Positions 20,001 through 27,506 of a stretch of 33,272 nt of DNA are shown in pieces. Under the pieces are notes generated by a model. The model searched no databases and was not told the DNA's origin. It saw nothing but the letters and a program-made list of their open reading frames with translations. The stretch is from the IMG/VR virus record IMGVR_UViG_3300017724_000032, positions 1-33,272 of that record; one strand, given 5' to 3'. The stretch is from a virus. The number at the start of each line of letters is the position of its first letter. The first letter of the stretch is position 1. Position numbers and translations under genes: made by a program.

Positions 20001-20598
20001 TATAAACTGGAACATCTGAGTTAGTAGCATTAAGTCTATACTGTTCAGTAGTTAGTCCATTAATTTTACTATTCTTGGACGGTCTACCAATTGTATTATT
20101 TCTAGGAAGTGCAGCATTAAGAACACGTTTAAACTGTTCTGCCCAATTACTGTTGCTTGGGTCATTCCAAATGATTGTTTGGTCTGATAAATTAAATCCG
20201 TTACTATCATTAATGTTTTCAGTTGTGCTTACTGTTTCAAATTTAAGTAATCCGTTTGCGGGTTGATTACGCTTTGCGTTGTATGATAACATACGAGCTA
20301 AACGAAGAACTGATTCTCTACGTTCAGCTAATTCTAAAAAGTTTTCTCTGGAGTTTAGATCAACTCTATAACTAATATTTTGACCTAAGAACGCAATCAT
20401 ATCAATGAGAGCAAGATATTCTGATGTATCTACATAGTCGTTAAAATCTTCAGGATAGTTAGTACGAAGATAATTAATCATCGCCCTTCGTAAGGTATCA
20501 AAATCATAACTACGGAACTCTGCATTCCTGTAGCTTTGATATACTTTTTTCCAGTCTTCTGCTAAAAGCAGTCTATTTTGTCTATCTGTTGACGACAT
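17050..20598 (-). CDS. gp6: Baseplate wedge protein gp6
   Basis: This is the homologue of T4 gp6, which forms the inner ring of the baseplate and joins neighbouring wedges. The N-terminus (SYRNAEFRSYDFDTLRRAM, YLALIDMIAFLGQNISYRVD, ENFLELAERRESVLRLARML) is the conserved gp6 signature. Around residues 340-440 come FADGTFGNIPSG and QNRMVTGEDYNIVPL, typical of the Baseplate_J-like core. At 1182 aa it is nearly twice T4 gp6 (660 aa). Residues 815-826 (DLNDDGSVDDPD) resemble a calcium-binding loop. The last about 45 residues are almost pure serine, ending in SGS repeats and GGGY. The start at ATG 20598 has an AAGGA site 6 bases upstream. A CATAAATACTA late element lies 26 bases before the start. 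gp25 lies 62 bases upstream, matching the usual clustering of wedge genes. Confidence 0.93.
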   Translation of the reverse strand: MSSTDRQNRLLLAEDWKKVYQSYRNAEFRSYDFDTLRRAMINYLRTNYPEDFNDYVDTSEYLALIDMIAFLGQNISYRVDLNSRENFLELAERRESVLRLARMLSYNAKRNQPANGLLKFETVSTTENINDSNGFNLSDQTIIWNDPSNSNWAEQFKRVLNAALPRNNTIGRPSKNSKINGLTTEQYRLNATNSDVPVYTFNKPVNGLPTQFEIVSTDIDVTAKVIREENPIPGNNLAFLYREDGRGNASNNTGYFVHFRQGKLNSSDFNVPSPTANQRLTIETENINQNDVWLYGTNDSGQEDTLWSQVDSAEGNNAIYNSIVKGVRNYYVVQTRQNDEISLVFADGTFGNIPSGAFRAYYRTSANRSMKINPEELTNITISIDYLSKAGTTETMTIGVELKEQVTNATTSESTASIRTNAPQTYYTQNRMVTGEDYNIVPLTTNQEIVKVKSVNRTTSGISRYFDLKDVTGKYSSTNLYGSDGVLYNEQYTDKRAFTFDTQTDIEGTIENTILPIIQNRATNNFYFANYAKIIVSDLNATWTQSSKSTNISTGLLKNNNDLPYETGTFTGGSLKYLEANALLKFKPPAGFYFNDKGGLTSNALEKGASTYKWVKVISVAGAGTAVDSVTGAGPIVFNEIVPANSILEEVKPKLVKDISADVRTQIIDQVFAYKTFGLRYDQATRTWRVIINENLNIYDTFSNGKTGDVTQNQLDASWLILFETNGEKYTVTNRGLRYVFESDKELSFYFDGQNKIYDSVTGQLVKDKISILNFNTKPDSLVAFNNDVNWEIVNTFQNADGYVNSKKVEVSFYDLNDDGSVDDPDVFDVVVDPLTSPNTKYIFLKKENSDQGFTKYNYYAEGDTIRVVTTEAEIGAYSQYEEGTIFYITKDTNFKTLIGNLLVLTTEYQAYVGRDNLKFHYVHSADEANRIDVSASNIIDVYMLTRSYDVEFRKFIAGTIATKPLPLSSDALFQNYGSSINSYKSISDEIIYHPVKYKALFGKNAQENLQATFKIVKNTGEVINNNEIKVRVVNSINRFFSLQNWDFGDTFHFSELVAFVVNETAPDIANLIIVPNQASQGFGSLFEIKSENDEIFINDATVDDVEIIDAITASRIQATGNVVTATNTASTGIQSQALTTTANTTSTSSTVVSSSSSSSSSSSSSSSSGSSGSSGSSGGGY
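17069..17133 (-). repeat. 9-bp coding minisatellite (poly-Ser / SGS tail of gp6)
   Basis: On the plus strand the 9-mer TGAACTGCT occurs four times in perfect tandem (17092-17127) with a partial fifth copy to 17133. It is flanked by a related run of TGATCCRCT-type 9-mers at 17069-17091. The unit length is a multiple of three, so copy-number change would lengthen or shorten the serine tail of gp6 without breaking the frame. The perfect copies encode Ser-Ser-Ser and the flanking copies encode Ser-Gly-Ser. Confidence 0.9.
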
Positions 20599-20623
20599 CG
20601 GCTATCCTTCTTAACTATGCTAG

Positions 20624-20631
20624 TATTTATG
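20624..20631 (-). promoter_or_regulatory. Late-promoter-like element CATAAATA upstream of gp6
   Basis: The minus strand reads CATAAATACTA in the 62-base gap between gp25 and gp6. This matches 7 of 8 bases of the T4 late element TATAAATA, and the following CTA also fits the extended T4 pattern. It is one of the few true intergenic gaps in the tail module and would start a transcript about 20 bases before the gp6 ATG. It is the best of the three late elements seen. Confidence 0.65.
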
Positions 20632-20660
20632 ATATTTAATAATAGCAGTACTTAATTGTG

Positions 20661-21092
20661 TCACGATAACCCATTGGCTTTATCGAAGTTCAATTTAACG
20701 TTTTCGCTAATATTATATTGTAAATACTTTAGTGTACATTCAATTTGTATGCCAGATTCGTATTCACTAACTTGTACACCGGTTGCTGATGTCCTTGGAT
20801 CGTAATTTACAATTCCAGTAACATTTTGTGCTATTGCTTCTTTAAGTTCAGTAGTTAAAGGTTCAAATAGTGCTTCCCATATAATACACCCAAATTCAGG
20901 ATTTGATAATTTTTCTCCTTGACGTATATTAAAATGATTAATTAAGTCTTGCTTAATTAATGCTAAGTCATATTGCTGAAATGAAGTAGTGTCAGGATTG
21001 ACTGTGCTAAACCCTCTGTAGGATTTTTGTGCCACAGGAGGTTTAGGAGCTTTTTCACCTTTAATTTTAATTTCTTTGTATAAATCTGCCAT
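20661..21092 (-). CDS. gp25: Baseplate wedge protein gp25
   Basis: At 143 aa this is close to T4 gp25 (132 aa), the small wedge protein that contacts the sheath and helps trigger sheath contraction; TssE is the type VI secretion relative. Visible family features are ALIKQDLINHFNIRQGEKL (residues 44-62), PEFG at 65-68 and LFEPLT at 75-80, followed by a beta-rich C-terminal half. An N-terminal extension rich in Lys and Pro precedes the domain. The start ATG at 21092 has only a weak GGG-containing site upstream. It lies 17 bases after the PAAR gene and is followed by the gap carrying the gp6 late element. The order PAAR, gp25, gp6 supports the assignment. Confidence 0.92.
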   Translation of the reverse strand: MADLYKEIKIKGEKAPKPPVAQKSYRGFSTVNPDTTSFQQYDLALIKQDLINHFNIRQGEKLSNPEFGCIIWEALFEPLTTELKEAIAQNVTGIVNYDPRTSATGVQVSEYESGIQIECTLKYLQYNISENVKLNFDKANGLS

Positions 21093-21109
21093 ACTGTATT
21101 TACCCTATT

Positions 21110-21406
21110 CTATCCACCAGCAAAAACTTTATTAAATCCTGTTGCTACGCTTGTACACCCTGTAATAGCATCTCCTATACGACCGCATCCTTTGCCGTTT
21201 ACAAATACTTTTGTACTTCCTGTAGTAATCGGTGCCGCGTGACTTGGGCAAGGTGCTGGTGGTAATTCATGTGAAGTGTTATTATCGCCTTGACGAGATA
21301 CTCCTGTACCATCAACAAATACATCTCCGCTACACTGATCTCTTTTTGGCGTAGAACAGTGTGCTACATCAGAATCTACACTATTACCTCTACATACTGC
21401 GGGCAC
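21110..21406 (-). CDS. PAAR-domain spike-tip protein (T4 gp5.4-like)
   Basis: The protein is a small cone-forming PAAR-family protein that caps the gp5 membrane-piercing spike; T4 gp5.4 (97 aa) does this. I place the start at the GTG at 21406, giving a 98-aa product beginning MPAVCRGN. This matches the common MPAV start of the family and puts a GGAG site exactly 7 bases upstream. A TTG two codons earlier would leave no room for the site. Two related halves are visible (VFVDGTGVSRQGD and VFVNGKGCGRIGD). His16 and the conserved CPSHAAPI segment are likely zinc ligands, as in PAAR proteins, which use three His and one Cys. The protein is unusually rich in Cys. The gene overlaps the end of the unknown gene between it and gp5 by 17 bases. 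Confidence 0.9.
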   Translation of the reverse strand: MPAVCRGNSVDSDVAHCSTPKRDQCSGDVFVDGTGVSRQGDNNTSHELPPAPCPSHAAPITTGSTKVFVNGKGCGRIGDAITGCTSVATGFNKVFAGG

Positions 21407-21596
21407 GTTCAATCTCCATTAGTTGTTGTAATTTTCCATTCCATTGTTCTATTTCTTCGTGTTGTTCTTCAGTGTGTGGCTCTGGTGGTATCTCAGGTAA
21501 AAATTCTATTACATGATCAAAGTCGTTAGGTATTTGATCAAAGTCAGTGTAAGTTATTAACTCGTTATTCTTTTTTACAGTAAATCTATGAGGCAT
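21390..21596 (-). CDS. Small acidic protein of unknown function between gp5 and PAAR genes
   Basis: I do not recognise this protein. From the ATG at 21596 it would be 68 aa, beginning MPHRFTVKKN. Longer in-frame starts exist at 21611 and 21635, but these overlap gp5 more deeply. The start at 21611 has a GGAAG site about 6 bases away and remains possible. The middle is rich in Pro and Glu (EFLPEIPPEPHTEEQHEE) and the C-terminus looks helical (WNGKLQQLMEIERARSM). It overlaps the gp5 stop by 11 bases and runs into the PAAR gene, so all three are probably translated as a unit. The location suggests a role in spike assembly, for example as a small chaperone or as a structural part. That is inference only. 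Confidence 0.7.
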   Translation of the reverse strand: MPHRFTVKKNNELITYTDFDQIPNDFDHVIEFLPEIPPEPHTEEQHEEIEQWNGKLQQLMEIERARSM

Positions 21597-24279
21597 TGTT
21601 TTCACTCGCATTTCCTGCTTCCAATTTAGTTTCAATAATTGAAACTGTACCTGTTCCTGGATAAGCAGTTGTAGTTAATGATGCTAACGGAATCATTTCT
21701 CCGTTAATAATTTTTTGATAAAATCCTTTACCAATACCAATACGTCTAGCAGTTTCATTTCCGCCTGGATCAGAATATCCAACTGCTTTGGCAAATGCAG
21801 ATCCTAAAGAAGCAAAACTTTGATCTGTCCAATTTATACCTTTAGATTTAATATACGCTACTGCTAGTTTTGTAGCAACTGTTGGGTCGTTTGCCATTTC
21901 AGGATTATCAACAATATTAACTCCTGCTAGTCCGCCGTATTTTTCGTAGTTGGCTTTAAATGTTAATTGAATAAGTCCTCTTCCACGATATTTGTAACCT
22001 TCATTTTGAGCATTACCATATCTGTTACCGTATAGTGTATTACCAATTGCCGCTGGGCCTGCCGCTACAAGTTCTTGAGCAAACGCATTTGATTTGACTC
22101 TACTAGGATAAACTACTCTTAATCTTGAAGCACTATAGTTCATACTTTCGCTACGAGGTTTAAATCCACATTCTGCTTGAGGTTGTGCCATTGCCATTGC
22201 TACCGCTACAGGATTGAGTGATACCCAAGTTGCTGGATCTAGTCCTACACCTTTTATCAATTCGCTTAAGAAATATCTCTGCATATCATTAACTGGTACA
22301 GGGTGTGCTGGTTGAGCTCCGTCTACTGGTCCTGCTGTACCTGGAGTAACTACTTGTGCTCCATCTGTGTCAGCAACAACAGGTCCTGATTCTGCTGTGT
22401 AAAATGGTTGATCAGTTTCGCTATTAATAACTGCTTGTTGAGCTCTTACTGCCGCTGGCGGCGATTCAATAGCTTGTGTGTTTGCCGGTGTGTGTGCACT
22501 TGGATTAAGGTGTTCGTGTTCTGGCCACGGTTCACGTATTGGTACTCTTCTTGGATATAACGCAAACGGTGCTTCTTTTGCTCTTAAAGCATCCTGTGTT
22601 ACTTCTAACGGAACTCCGGCACTGTCAAGAATTACTTCACCAATTTGATCACGTACTCTATCTTCTTGGTCTTGTGTTACAGGAGAAGTAAATGTATCTG
22701 TAATATTATCAGCACTAACACTTGCTGTAGCTTCTATAGTACTATTCATATGTATTTCATTACCTGCTGTTTCAGAATGGTTAACTCCTGATAGTATTTC
22801 AGTACTAACTGTAGCATCTAATTTATTATTTAAAGTACTTTTAATTTGTGTAGTGGCTCCACTAGTAAATTTGTTGTCTCCGGAAGTATTTAGGTTATAT
22901 GCTCCTGATACAACTTGTCTATAGTTGCCTGCTACTTTACTGCCAAACTCTCCGTTAATTGCTATTCTTCCGTTTGAAGCAACTTGTAAATTATAATTTC
23001 CGGATACTGTTTTAGCATCATTACCTTTTACTTGTATATCTTGATTACCACCAATAGCAACTGTGTTATTATTACCTATCCATAAGTCATTTGTGTTGCC
23101 GATAAATTCTTGTTTGTTTACACCTACTCGTATATCTACATTTTCTGCTGTAGTGTTTTTCGTATTTCTACCAGCGTTTATGTTTATATCTCTTCCAGCA
23201 CTCCAGTTAAAATCTCTGTCAGCATGTAGGTTAATATCATTTCCGCTTCTTACGCTAATACTATCGTCACTGTAAACATCAATCTTACCATTTGAAGTAA
23301 GTTCAATCCAAGCACTGCCACGAGCGTTACCGATGTAAATTAGATCTTCAGTATTATGCATTAATATTTGATGACCTGTTCTAGTACGTAATCTTACATG
23401 TTCGTTAAACGGAAGTGTTGGATTTGTCTTACTTACTTGATCAGGTAATTTACCAATATCATAATATGTCGGAGAAGTATCAAATGCTAATCCCGAACGT
23501 AAAATAGAAGGGTCTCCATCATCCATTGTAAATGCTGAGCCACCAAGTCTGCTTCTAAAATAATCAATAGCTTCTTTTCTTGCTCCATACTTTCCTTTAG
23601 GAGCTCCGTCACGTTTATCTAACGGTCCTGGTGTATTCCAACCAAACACCATACTAGGTAATTCTCGTCTAGCACTCGAACTAGTAAGTCCTCTAGTAGT
23701 ATCATCTAACAATCCTTGCGAAGCAAGAGTTTGTACCATTAAAGGATTATGTGGACGTAAAAAAGTATCAGGATTATTGCCTCTATTATTATTAAAGGCT
23801 TTATTATATTCGCCTGTCGGTAATGGTTTCTCTTTAAATTCTTCGGCTAAATTATCTTGTATAACGTATGAACTTTTTGCGGCTGCATATCCACCCGGAA
23901 CCATATGATTCATGTATTCATCTTGAATACATCCAATCCAATATCCCATATTAGATTTACCTTCAGCAAATATTACTAATACCTTTGACCCAGGGTCTGG
24001 TGGTACTGCCCAAAAACCGTAGCTCTGTTGAGTGTCTCTGTAGTTATTGTTTGATGTATTACTGTTTACATCTGTTACACCATAAAAAGGACTACAATAA
24101 TTTACTGTAAAGACTTGACCGTCTTCATCTTTATCATTCGATGTTGAACTATTTTTTATTAATTGAACTTTAAGAGCATCTGATCTTCTAGGATCAAGGT
24201 GACTTATAACTCTAGCAACAAATGGTCCTGTTGGTAAATTTCTATTTGGTGCGCCTGCGGTTCTTTTTTCTTGACTCAC
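21586..24279 (-). CDS. gp5: Baseplate hub spike gp5 with C-terminal GH19-type lysozyme/chitinase-fold domain
   Basis: The 897-aa protein has three parts. Residues about 15-140 are the gp5/VgrG OB-fold (PFVARVISHLDPRRSDALKV ... DPGSKVLVIFAEG ... GYWIGCIQD). Residues about 330-540 show the short regular repeats of an intertwined triple-stranded beta-helix spike (KIDVYSDDSISVRSG, INLHADRDF, ININAG). Residues about 690-860 match glycoside hydrolase family 19, with PQAECGF (likely catalytic Glu near 702) and YRGRGLIQLTFKANYEKYG near 760. A Pro/Ala-rich linker separates the last two. In T4 gp5 the lysozyme lies between the OB-fold and the beta-helix and is of another family, so the layout here differs. 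The enzyme should cut peptidoglycan during tail penetration. The start is GTG at 24279, overlapping the upstream stop as GTGA, with a strong GGAGGT site. Confidence 0.92.
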   Translation of the reverse strand: MSQEKRTAGAPNRNLPTGPFVARVISHLDPRRSDALKVQLIKNSSTSNDKDEDGQVFTVNYCSPFYGVTDVNSNTSNNNYRDTQQSYGFWAVPPDPGSKVLVIFAEGKSNMGYWIGCIQDEYMNHMVPGGYAAAKSSYVIQDNLAEEFKEKPLPTGEYNKAFNNNRGNNPDTFLRPHNPLMVQTLASQGLLDDTTRGLTSSSARRELPSMVFGWNTPGPLDKRDGAPKGKYGARKEAIDYFRSRLGGSAFTMDDGDPSILRSGLAFDTSPTYYDIGKLPDQVSKTNPTLPFNEHVRLRTRTGHQILMHNTEDLIYIGNARGSAWIELTSNGKIDVYSDDSISVRSGNDINLHADRDFNWSAGRDININAGRNTKNTTAENVDIRVGVNKQEFIGNTNDLWIGNNNTVAIGGNQDIQVKGNDAKTVSGNYNLQVASNGRIAINGEFGSKVAGNYRQVVSGAYNLNTSGDNKFTSGATTQIKSTLNNKLDATVSTEILSGVNHSETAGNEIHMNSTIEATASVSADNITDTFTSPVTQDQEDRVRDQIGEVILDSAGVPLEVTQDALRAKEAPFALYPRRVPIREPWPEHEHLNPSAHTPANTQAIESPPAAVRAQQAVINSETDQPFYTAESGPVVADTDGAQVVTPGTAGPVDGAQPAHPVPVNDMQRYFLSELIKGVGLDPATWVSLNPVAVAMAMAQPQAECGFKPRSESMNYSASRLRVVYPSRVKSNAFAQELVAAGPAAIGNTLYGNRYGNAQNEGYKYRGRGLIQLTFKANYEKYGGLAGVNIVDNPEMANDPTVATKLAVAYIKSKGINWTDQSFASLGSAFAKAVGYSDPGGNETARRIGIGKGFYQKIINGEMIPLASLTTTAYPGTGTVSIIETKLEAGNASENNAS

Positions 24280-27212
24280 GTAAGATTACCTCCGCTATTG
24301 TTTTTACGAATGTTTCTAGATCCATAAACATAATACGGATCGTTACCTGATATTCCTTTACCACCTGATCGTTTTGGTTGAGCAACTGGGGGATATCCAT
24401 CATCAGCTGTTGCAGTTTGAGCTTCTTTCTTCTCAGGAGCTTTTTTAACCGGTGGTACTTCGTTTCCTGTTCCGGCATTACCAAACTCGCCTTCTTGTCT
24501 AACTTTTAATTTATTAGCTCTTTCTGTTGCTAATCGTGTTCTTTCTTCTGAAGTAATTCCGCCTGCTAATGCTTCATTTTCTTGAAGTTTGCCATCAGCA
24601 TCTAGATCTAATTCAGCAAATCTAATTAGATCCGGATCACCTGTTGCTTTTGCTTCAGCAATAAGTTTGTTACGTTTCTTTTCTATTGCTAATTTTCGTT
24701 CTGCTTCGGCTTCTTGGAATTCAGCTAGACTCTGATTCTTTCTTTTATTAGCTATTAATTCTTGTGTAAACACATTTCCGGAAAACTTATTATTAACACT
24801 AACAACTCTATAAAGTCCGTCAAAGTCTTGTACACCTACAACTTCGTTATTCATAAGGTAATTACCTTGATCCGGATTAAGATCAATTGGTGTTTTAAAT
24901 TTAATATTAACATCAACTTCGCCGTTACTTGCATTCACTGACCCGTCAATATTTACATTAAACTGATCTGTATAATCAGCTGAATAGTTGCCTACACCGC
25001 TATCTGCTAGATAATACGGATCTCCTAATATTTCCATGTTAATTGTAATTAAACTACCTGAAGCATCAATAATTGCTTGGTTAAACTGTCTTGCTACACT
25101 AATAGCTGTTGTTTCAGCAACTGCTCCTGAAGATAGTGCATCTAAATCAATGTTTTCTATCTTAGCTTCAGAACCGTCGCCACCGCTTCTTTGTTGACCT
25201 GAACCTGAAATTTCAGCCACTGGTTCTTTTGTATCTTTTACACTTCCTTGAGACGATGGATCGTTACCATCGTTTCCCATACTAGCAATTTGTATTGATT
25301 CATAAAATGAATTATTAAACTCTAAATTAAAATTTAGTATATCTTTGTTTTTACCTGTATACAGATATTCGTATGATCTTCCAGGTTGTATTTTATCATA
25401 CCCTTTTGGTGGACTGTTGGGCATTTGAAAATGACTATTATGTACCTTATAAGGAATAACTTTGTATACATACAAATAAGGTTTTCTTCCGTAAACTTTT
25501 TCTGATGCTTTATCATCAACAATAAAAACTTGTGTTTCAATTTTAAACCAATTGACCATTCCGTCTTCTGCCACTTCAGCATCTTTAAAAATATTTTTAC
25601 CGTAGTCACTAATAAGAACTAATTCTTCAATACATCTTTGTATCTTAGTTCCTGCTCTAAATGTTATTGTTCTTTCATTTGGATTAATTCGGATTCCGTT
25701 TTTTTCTAGTAATTTATTTTGAGGATTATAAGCATAATTGCTTAATCCAAACGGAACGTTACCAGATGACAGATCTTCATTGGGTTTTATTTTTGCCTTG
25801 CCAATTTTATTACAGTCTCCACCTGGTGTCGCAAGGACACTTTTTATACTTTCACTTAGATCACCTCTTTTAACACTAAACCCTAATTTACTTTCAACAA
25901 ACACTCTGCGTTGTTTTTTGTAGGATTGGGCGTAATCGTGATTGTCTTTTACAAAACTTCCTTTGATATCATCAAAGTGTTCTTCAATATCTTCATCGGT
26001 GAATGATTTTTTAGACAATTCACCTGAGGTAGCTGTTTTATCTCCAGATATTCCTGTTATAGCTTCTTGTAAACTATTACTACTATTATCACTAGGAAAA
26101 CAAATTATATATTCGTCAACTTCTACAAGATCATATTGTTTATTTTTTATATACAAAAGTTGAGTATTAATATGAGTTGCCAAACTGTTAATACCTGTTT
26201 GTAATGCGTCTTGTAAATTTTCTCCACTTATAGTAAAGTCTTGTTTTAATCCTTGAGCAGTATCTTCAAGTGCTTGTTCATTGTGGGCTACGCATCCAAA
26301 TTTATATATACTGCCAGCATCATCTATTTCAAATTCGGCGCTGACAATTTTTACCGGAAATTGTCTTCTAAGTTTTGAATCTCTTAGAAGTACACCTTCA
26401 GTATTGTATCCGGTAAAAGTACATTCAAGCAACCAAGGAGCTTTTAGATAATTATCATATCCTGCTTCATTAGCAATAACTTGTAGTGTTTGAAAGAGTT
26501 GCCCCATACTATAAGGTTCTCTGACTTCAAAAGATATGTTAACAGCATTAGTATGTCTAGTTTTACTTGTTGGAGCCATTACAGCACCAATTTCAATATC
26601 GTCAATAAAATAACCTGTTGCTATATTAAATTTTTCTTCTGCGGCTGTTCTTACTTTTCGTTCATTTGATCTACCGCTAGAATCAATTGCTGTTAGTCTC
26701 GGGCTTGGACCAAATCTTCTGTATGTTTTGTCTGGTCTGTTAATTTCATCTGGTGTAAGGCAGGCAAGTTTCCAAATATGATTTACAGTAGCATAGTTAT
26801 ATAAAACATTTTTTGTACTATTTTCAAAATTAAGAGAAGCAATAGCCGACTGAGTAGCTTCATAATTACTAAGGGCTTGTTTTTTATTTTCTATAGCTTG
26901 AAGTTTAGCGGCATCGCCTACTGTAGATGTTCCAGTCTTTTTTACAAGATCATTTTCAGCCAAAACATTTATATTCGATGCGTTAGCACCAAATGGATTT
27001 TTACCAGCTCTAGCATCATCAATCATAGTTGATGCTCCTGGGAATCCAAAGGCTGCCATAATTTTTTTGCTTTGTTCTACATTTTCCTCTGTAACTTCAC
27101 CTTGGTATTGGCCTTTTTTATCTAAGTCTGCTTGACTGATATATTTCGCGCCAATAATTTTTCCTGTTTTAGGATCAGTTTTATAAGGAGGTTTAGGTAG
27201 TGTATAAGGCAA
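24276..27212 (-). CDS. Putative baseplate hub protein (gp27/gpD-like role), 978 aa
   Basis: I do not have a firm family match. The gene directly precedes gp5 and overlaps it by 4 bases, the place where phages often encode the hub protein that holds the spike. Residues about 205-320 read FEVREPYSMGQLFQTLQVIA ... WLLECTFTGYN ... FPVKIVSAEFEIDDAGSIY, with the look of a beta-rich tail-tube-like hub domain. The segment DGLYRVVSVNNKFSGNVF (about 790-815) resembles the end of gp27/gpD hub domains. After it comes a charged coiled-coil-like stretch (EAEAERKLAIEKKRNKLI). Residues 869-880 (DLDADGKLQENE) then form a textbook EF-hand-type loop, and a Pro/Lys-rich tail follows. The start is a TTG at 27212 with AGGAG 8 bases upstream; no nearby in-frame ATG exists. 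The hub role is inferred from context and weak similarity. Confidence 0.8.
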   Translation of the reverse strand: MPYTLPKPPYKTDPKTGKIIGAKYISQADLDKKGQYQGEVTEENVEQSKKIMAAFGFPGASTMIDDARAGKNPFGANASNINVLAENDLVKKTGTSTVGDAAKLQAIENKKQALSNYEATQSAIASLNFENSTKNVLYNYATVNHIWKLACLTPDEINRPDKTYRRFGPSPRLTAIDSSGRSNERKVRTAAEEKFNIATGYFIDDIEIGAVMAPTSKTRHTNAVNISFEVREPYSMGQLFQTLQVIANEAGYDNYLKAPWLLECTFTGYNTEGVLLRDSKLRRQFPVKIVSAEFEIDDAGSIYKFGCVAHNEQALEDTAQGLKQDFTISGENLQDALQTGINSLATHINTQLLYIKNKQYDLVEVDEYIICFPSDNSSNSLQEAITGISGDKTATSGELSKKSFTDEDIEEHFDDIKGSFVKDNHDYAQSYKKQRRVFVESKLGFSVKRGDLSESIKSVLATPGGDCNKIGKAKIKPNEDLSSGNVPFGLSNYAYNPQNKLLEKNGIRINPNERTITFRAGTKIQRCIEELVLISDYGKNIFKDAEVAEDGMVNWFKIETQVFIVDDKASEKVYGRKPYLYVYKVIPYKVHNSHFQMPNSPPKGYDKIQPGRSYEYLYTGKNKDILNFNLEFNNSFYESIQIASMGNDGNDPSSQGSVKDTKEPVAEISGSGQQRSGGDGSEAKIENIDLDALSSGAVAETTAISVARQFNQAIIDASGSLITINMEILGDPYYLADSGVGNYSADYTDQFNVNIDGSVNASNGEVDVNIKFKTPIDLNPDQGNYLMNNEVVGVQDFDGLYRVVSVNNKFSGNVFTQELIANKRKNQSLAEFQEAEAERKLAIEKKRNKLIAEAKATGDPDLIRFAELDLDADGKLQENEALAGGITSEERTRLATERANKLKVRQEGEFGNAGTGNEVPPVKKAPEKKEAQTATADDGYPPVAQPKRSGGKGISGNDPYYVYGSRNIRKNNSGGNLT

Positions 27213-27215
27213 TGC

Positions 27216-27506
27216 TTATTCTCCTAAAGTTTCTAACACACGGGCTCTGTCTGGTAAGTAAATTTGTAGTCCTGCTTCAATATCATATATCGGGTCTTCA
27301 ATTATATCTAAGTTCCTTTGAGCAAATATCCACCACAAACTATGATCGCCGTACATGTCATACGCAAGTAAATCTGGCCTATGTGTATACTGTGGTTCAA
27401 TAGTATATAGCGGATCATCAGTGTAAGCAGGCACTGGTCTGATGTTTAAAACTCCCAAAGTCCCATCTGAACTAAGTTTTGTATCTCTATACGGACTATT
27501 AGCCAT
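27216..27506 (-). CDS. gp53: Baseplate wedge protein gp53-like
   Basis: This 96-aa protein contains the gp53 core seen in marine T4-like phages: YTHRPDLLAYDMYGDHSLWW, FAQRNLDIIEDPIYDIEAG and IYLPDRARV. That ends in a LysM-like segment. In T4, gp53 (196 aa) clips neighbouring wedges together around the hub. The protein here is half that length, so only the conserved core is kept. The ATG at 27506 shares one base with the gp48 stop (TAATG), and the next gene follows 3 bases after its stop. It therefore sits inside a tightly coupled gp48-gp53-hub-gp5 unit. Confidence 0.85.
   Translation of the reverse strand: MANSPYRDTKLSSDGTLGVLNIRPVPAYTDDPLYTIEPQYTHRPDLLAYDMYGDHSLWWIFAQRNLDIIEDPIYDIEAGLQIYLPDRARVLETLGE

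Noticed and set aside
21097-21104. GGTAAATA on the minus strand as a gp25 late promoter
   Set aside because: Transcription would start at about the gp25 start codon, leaving no room for a ribosome site.
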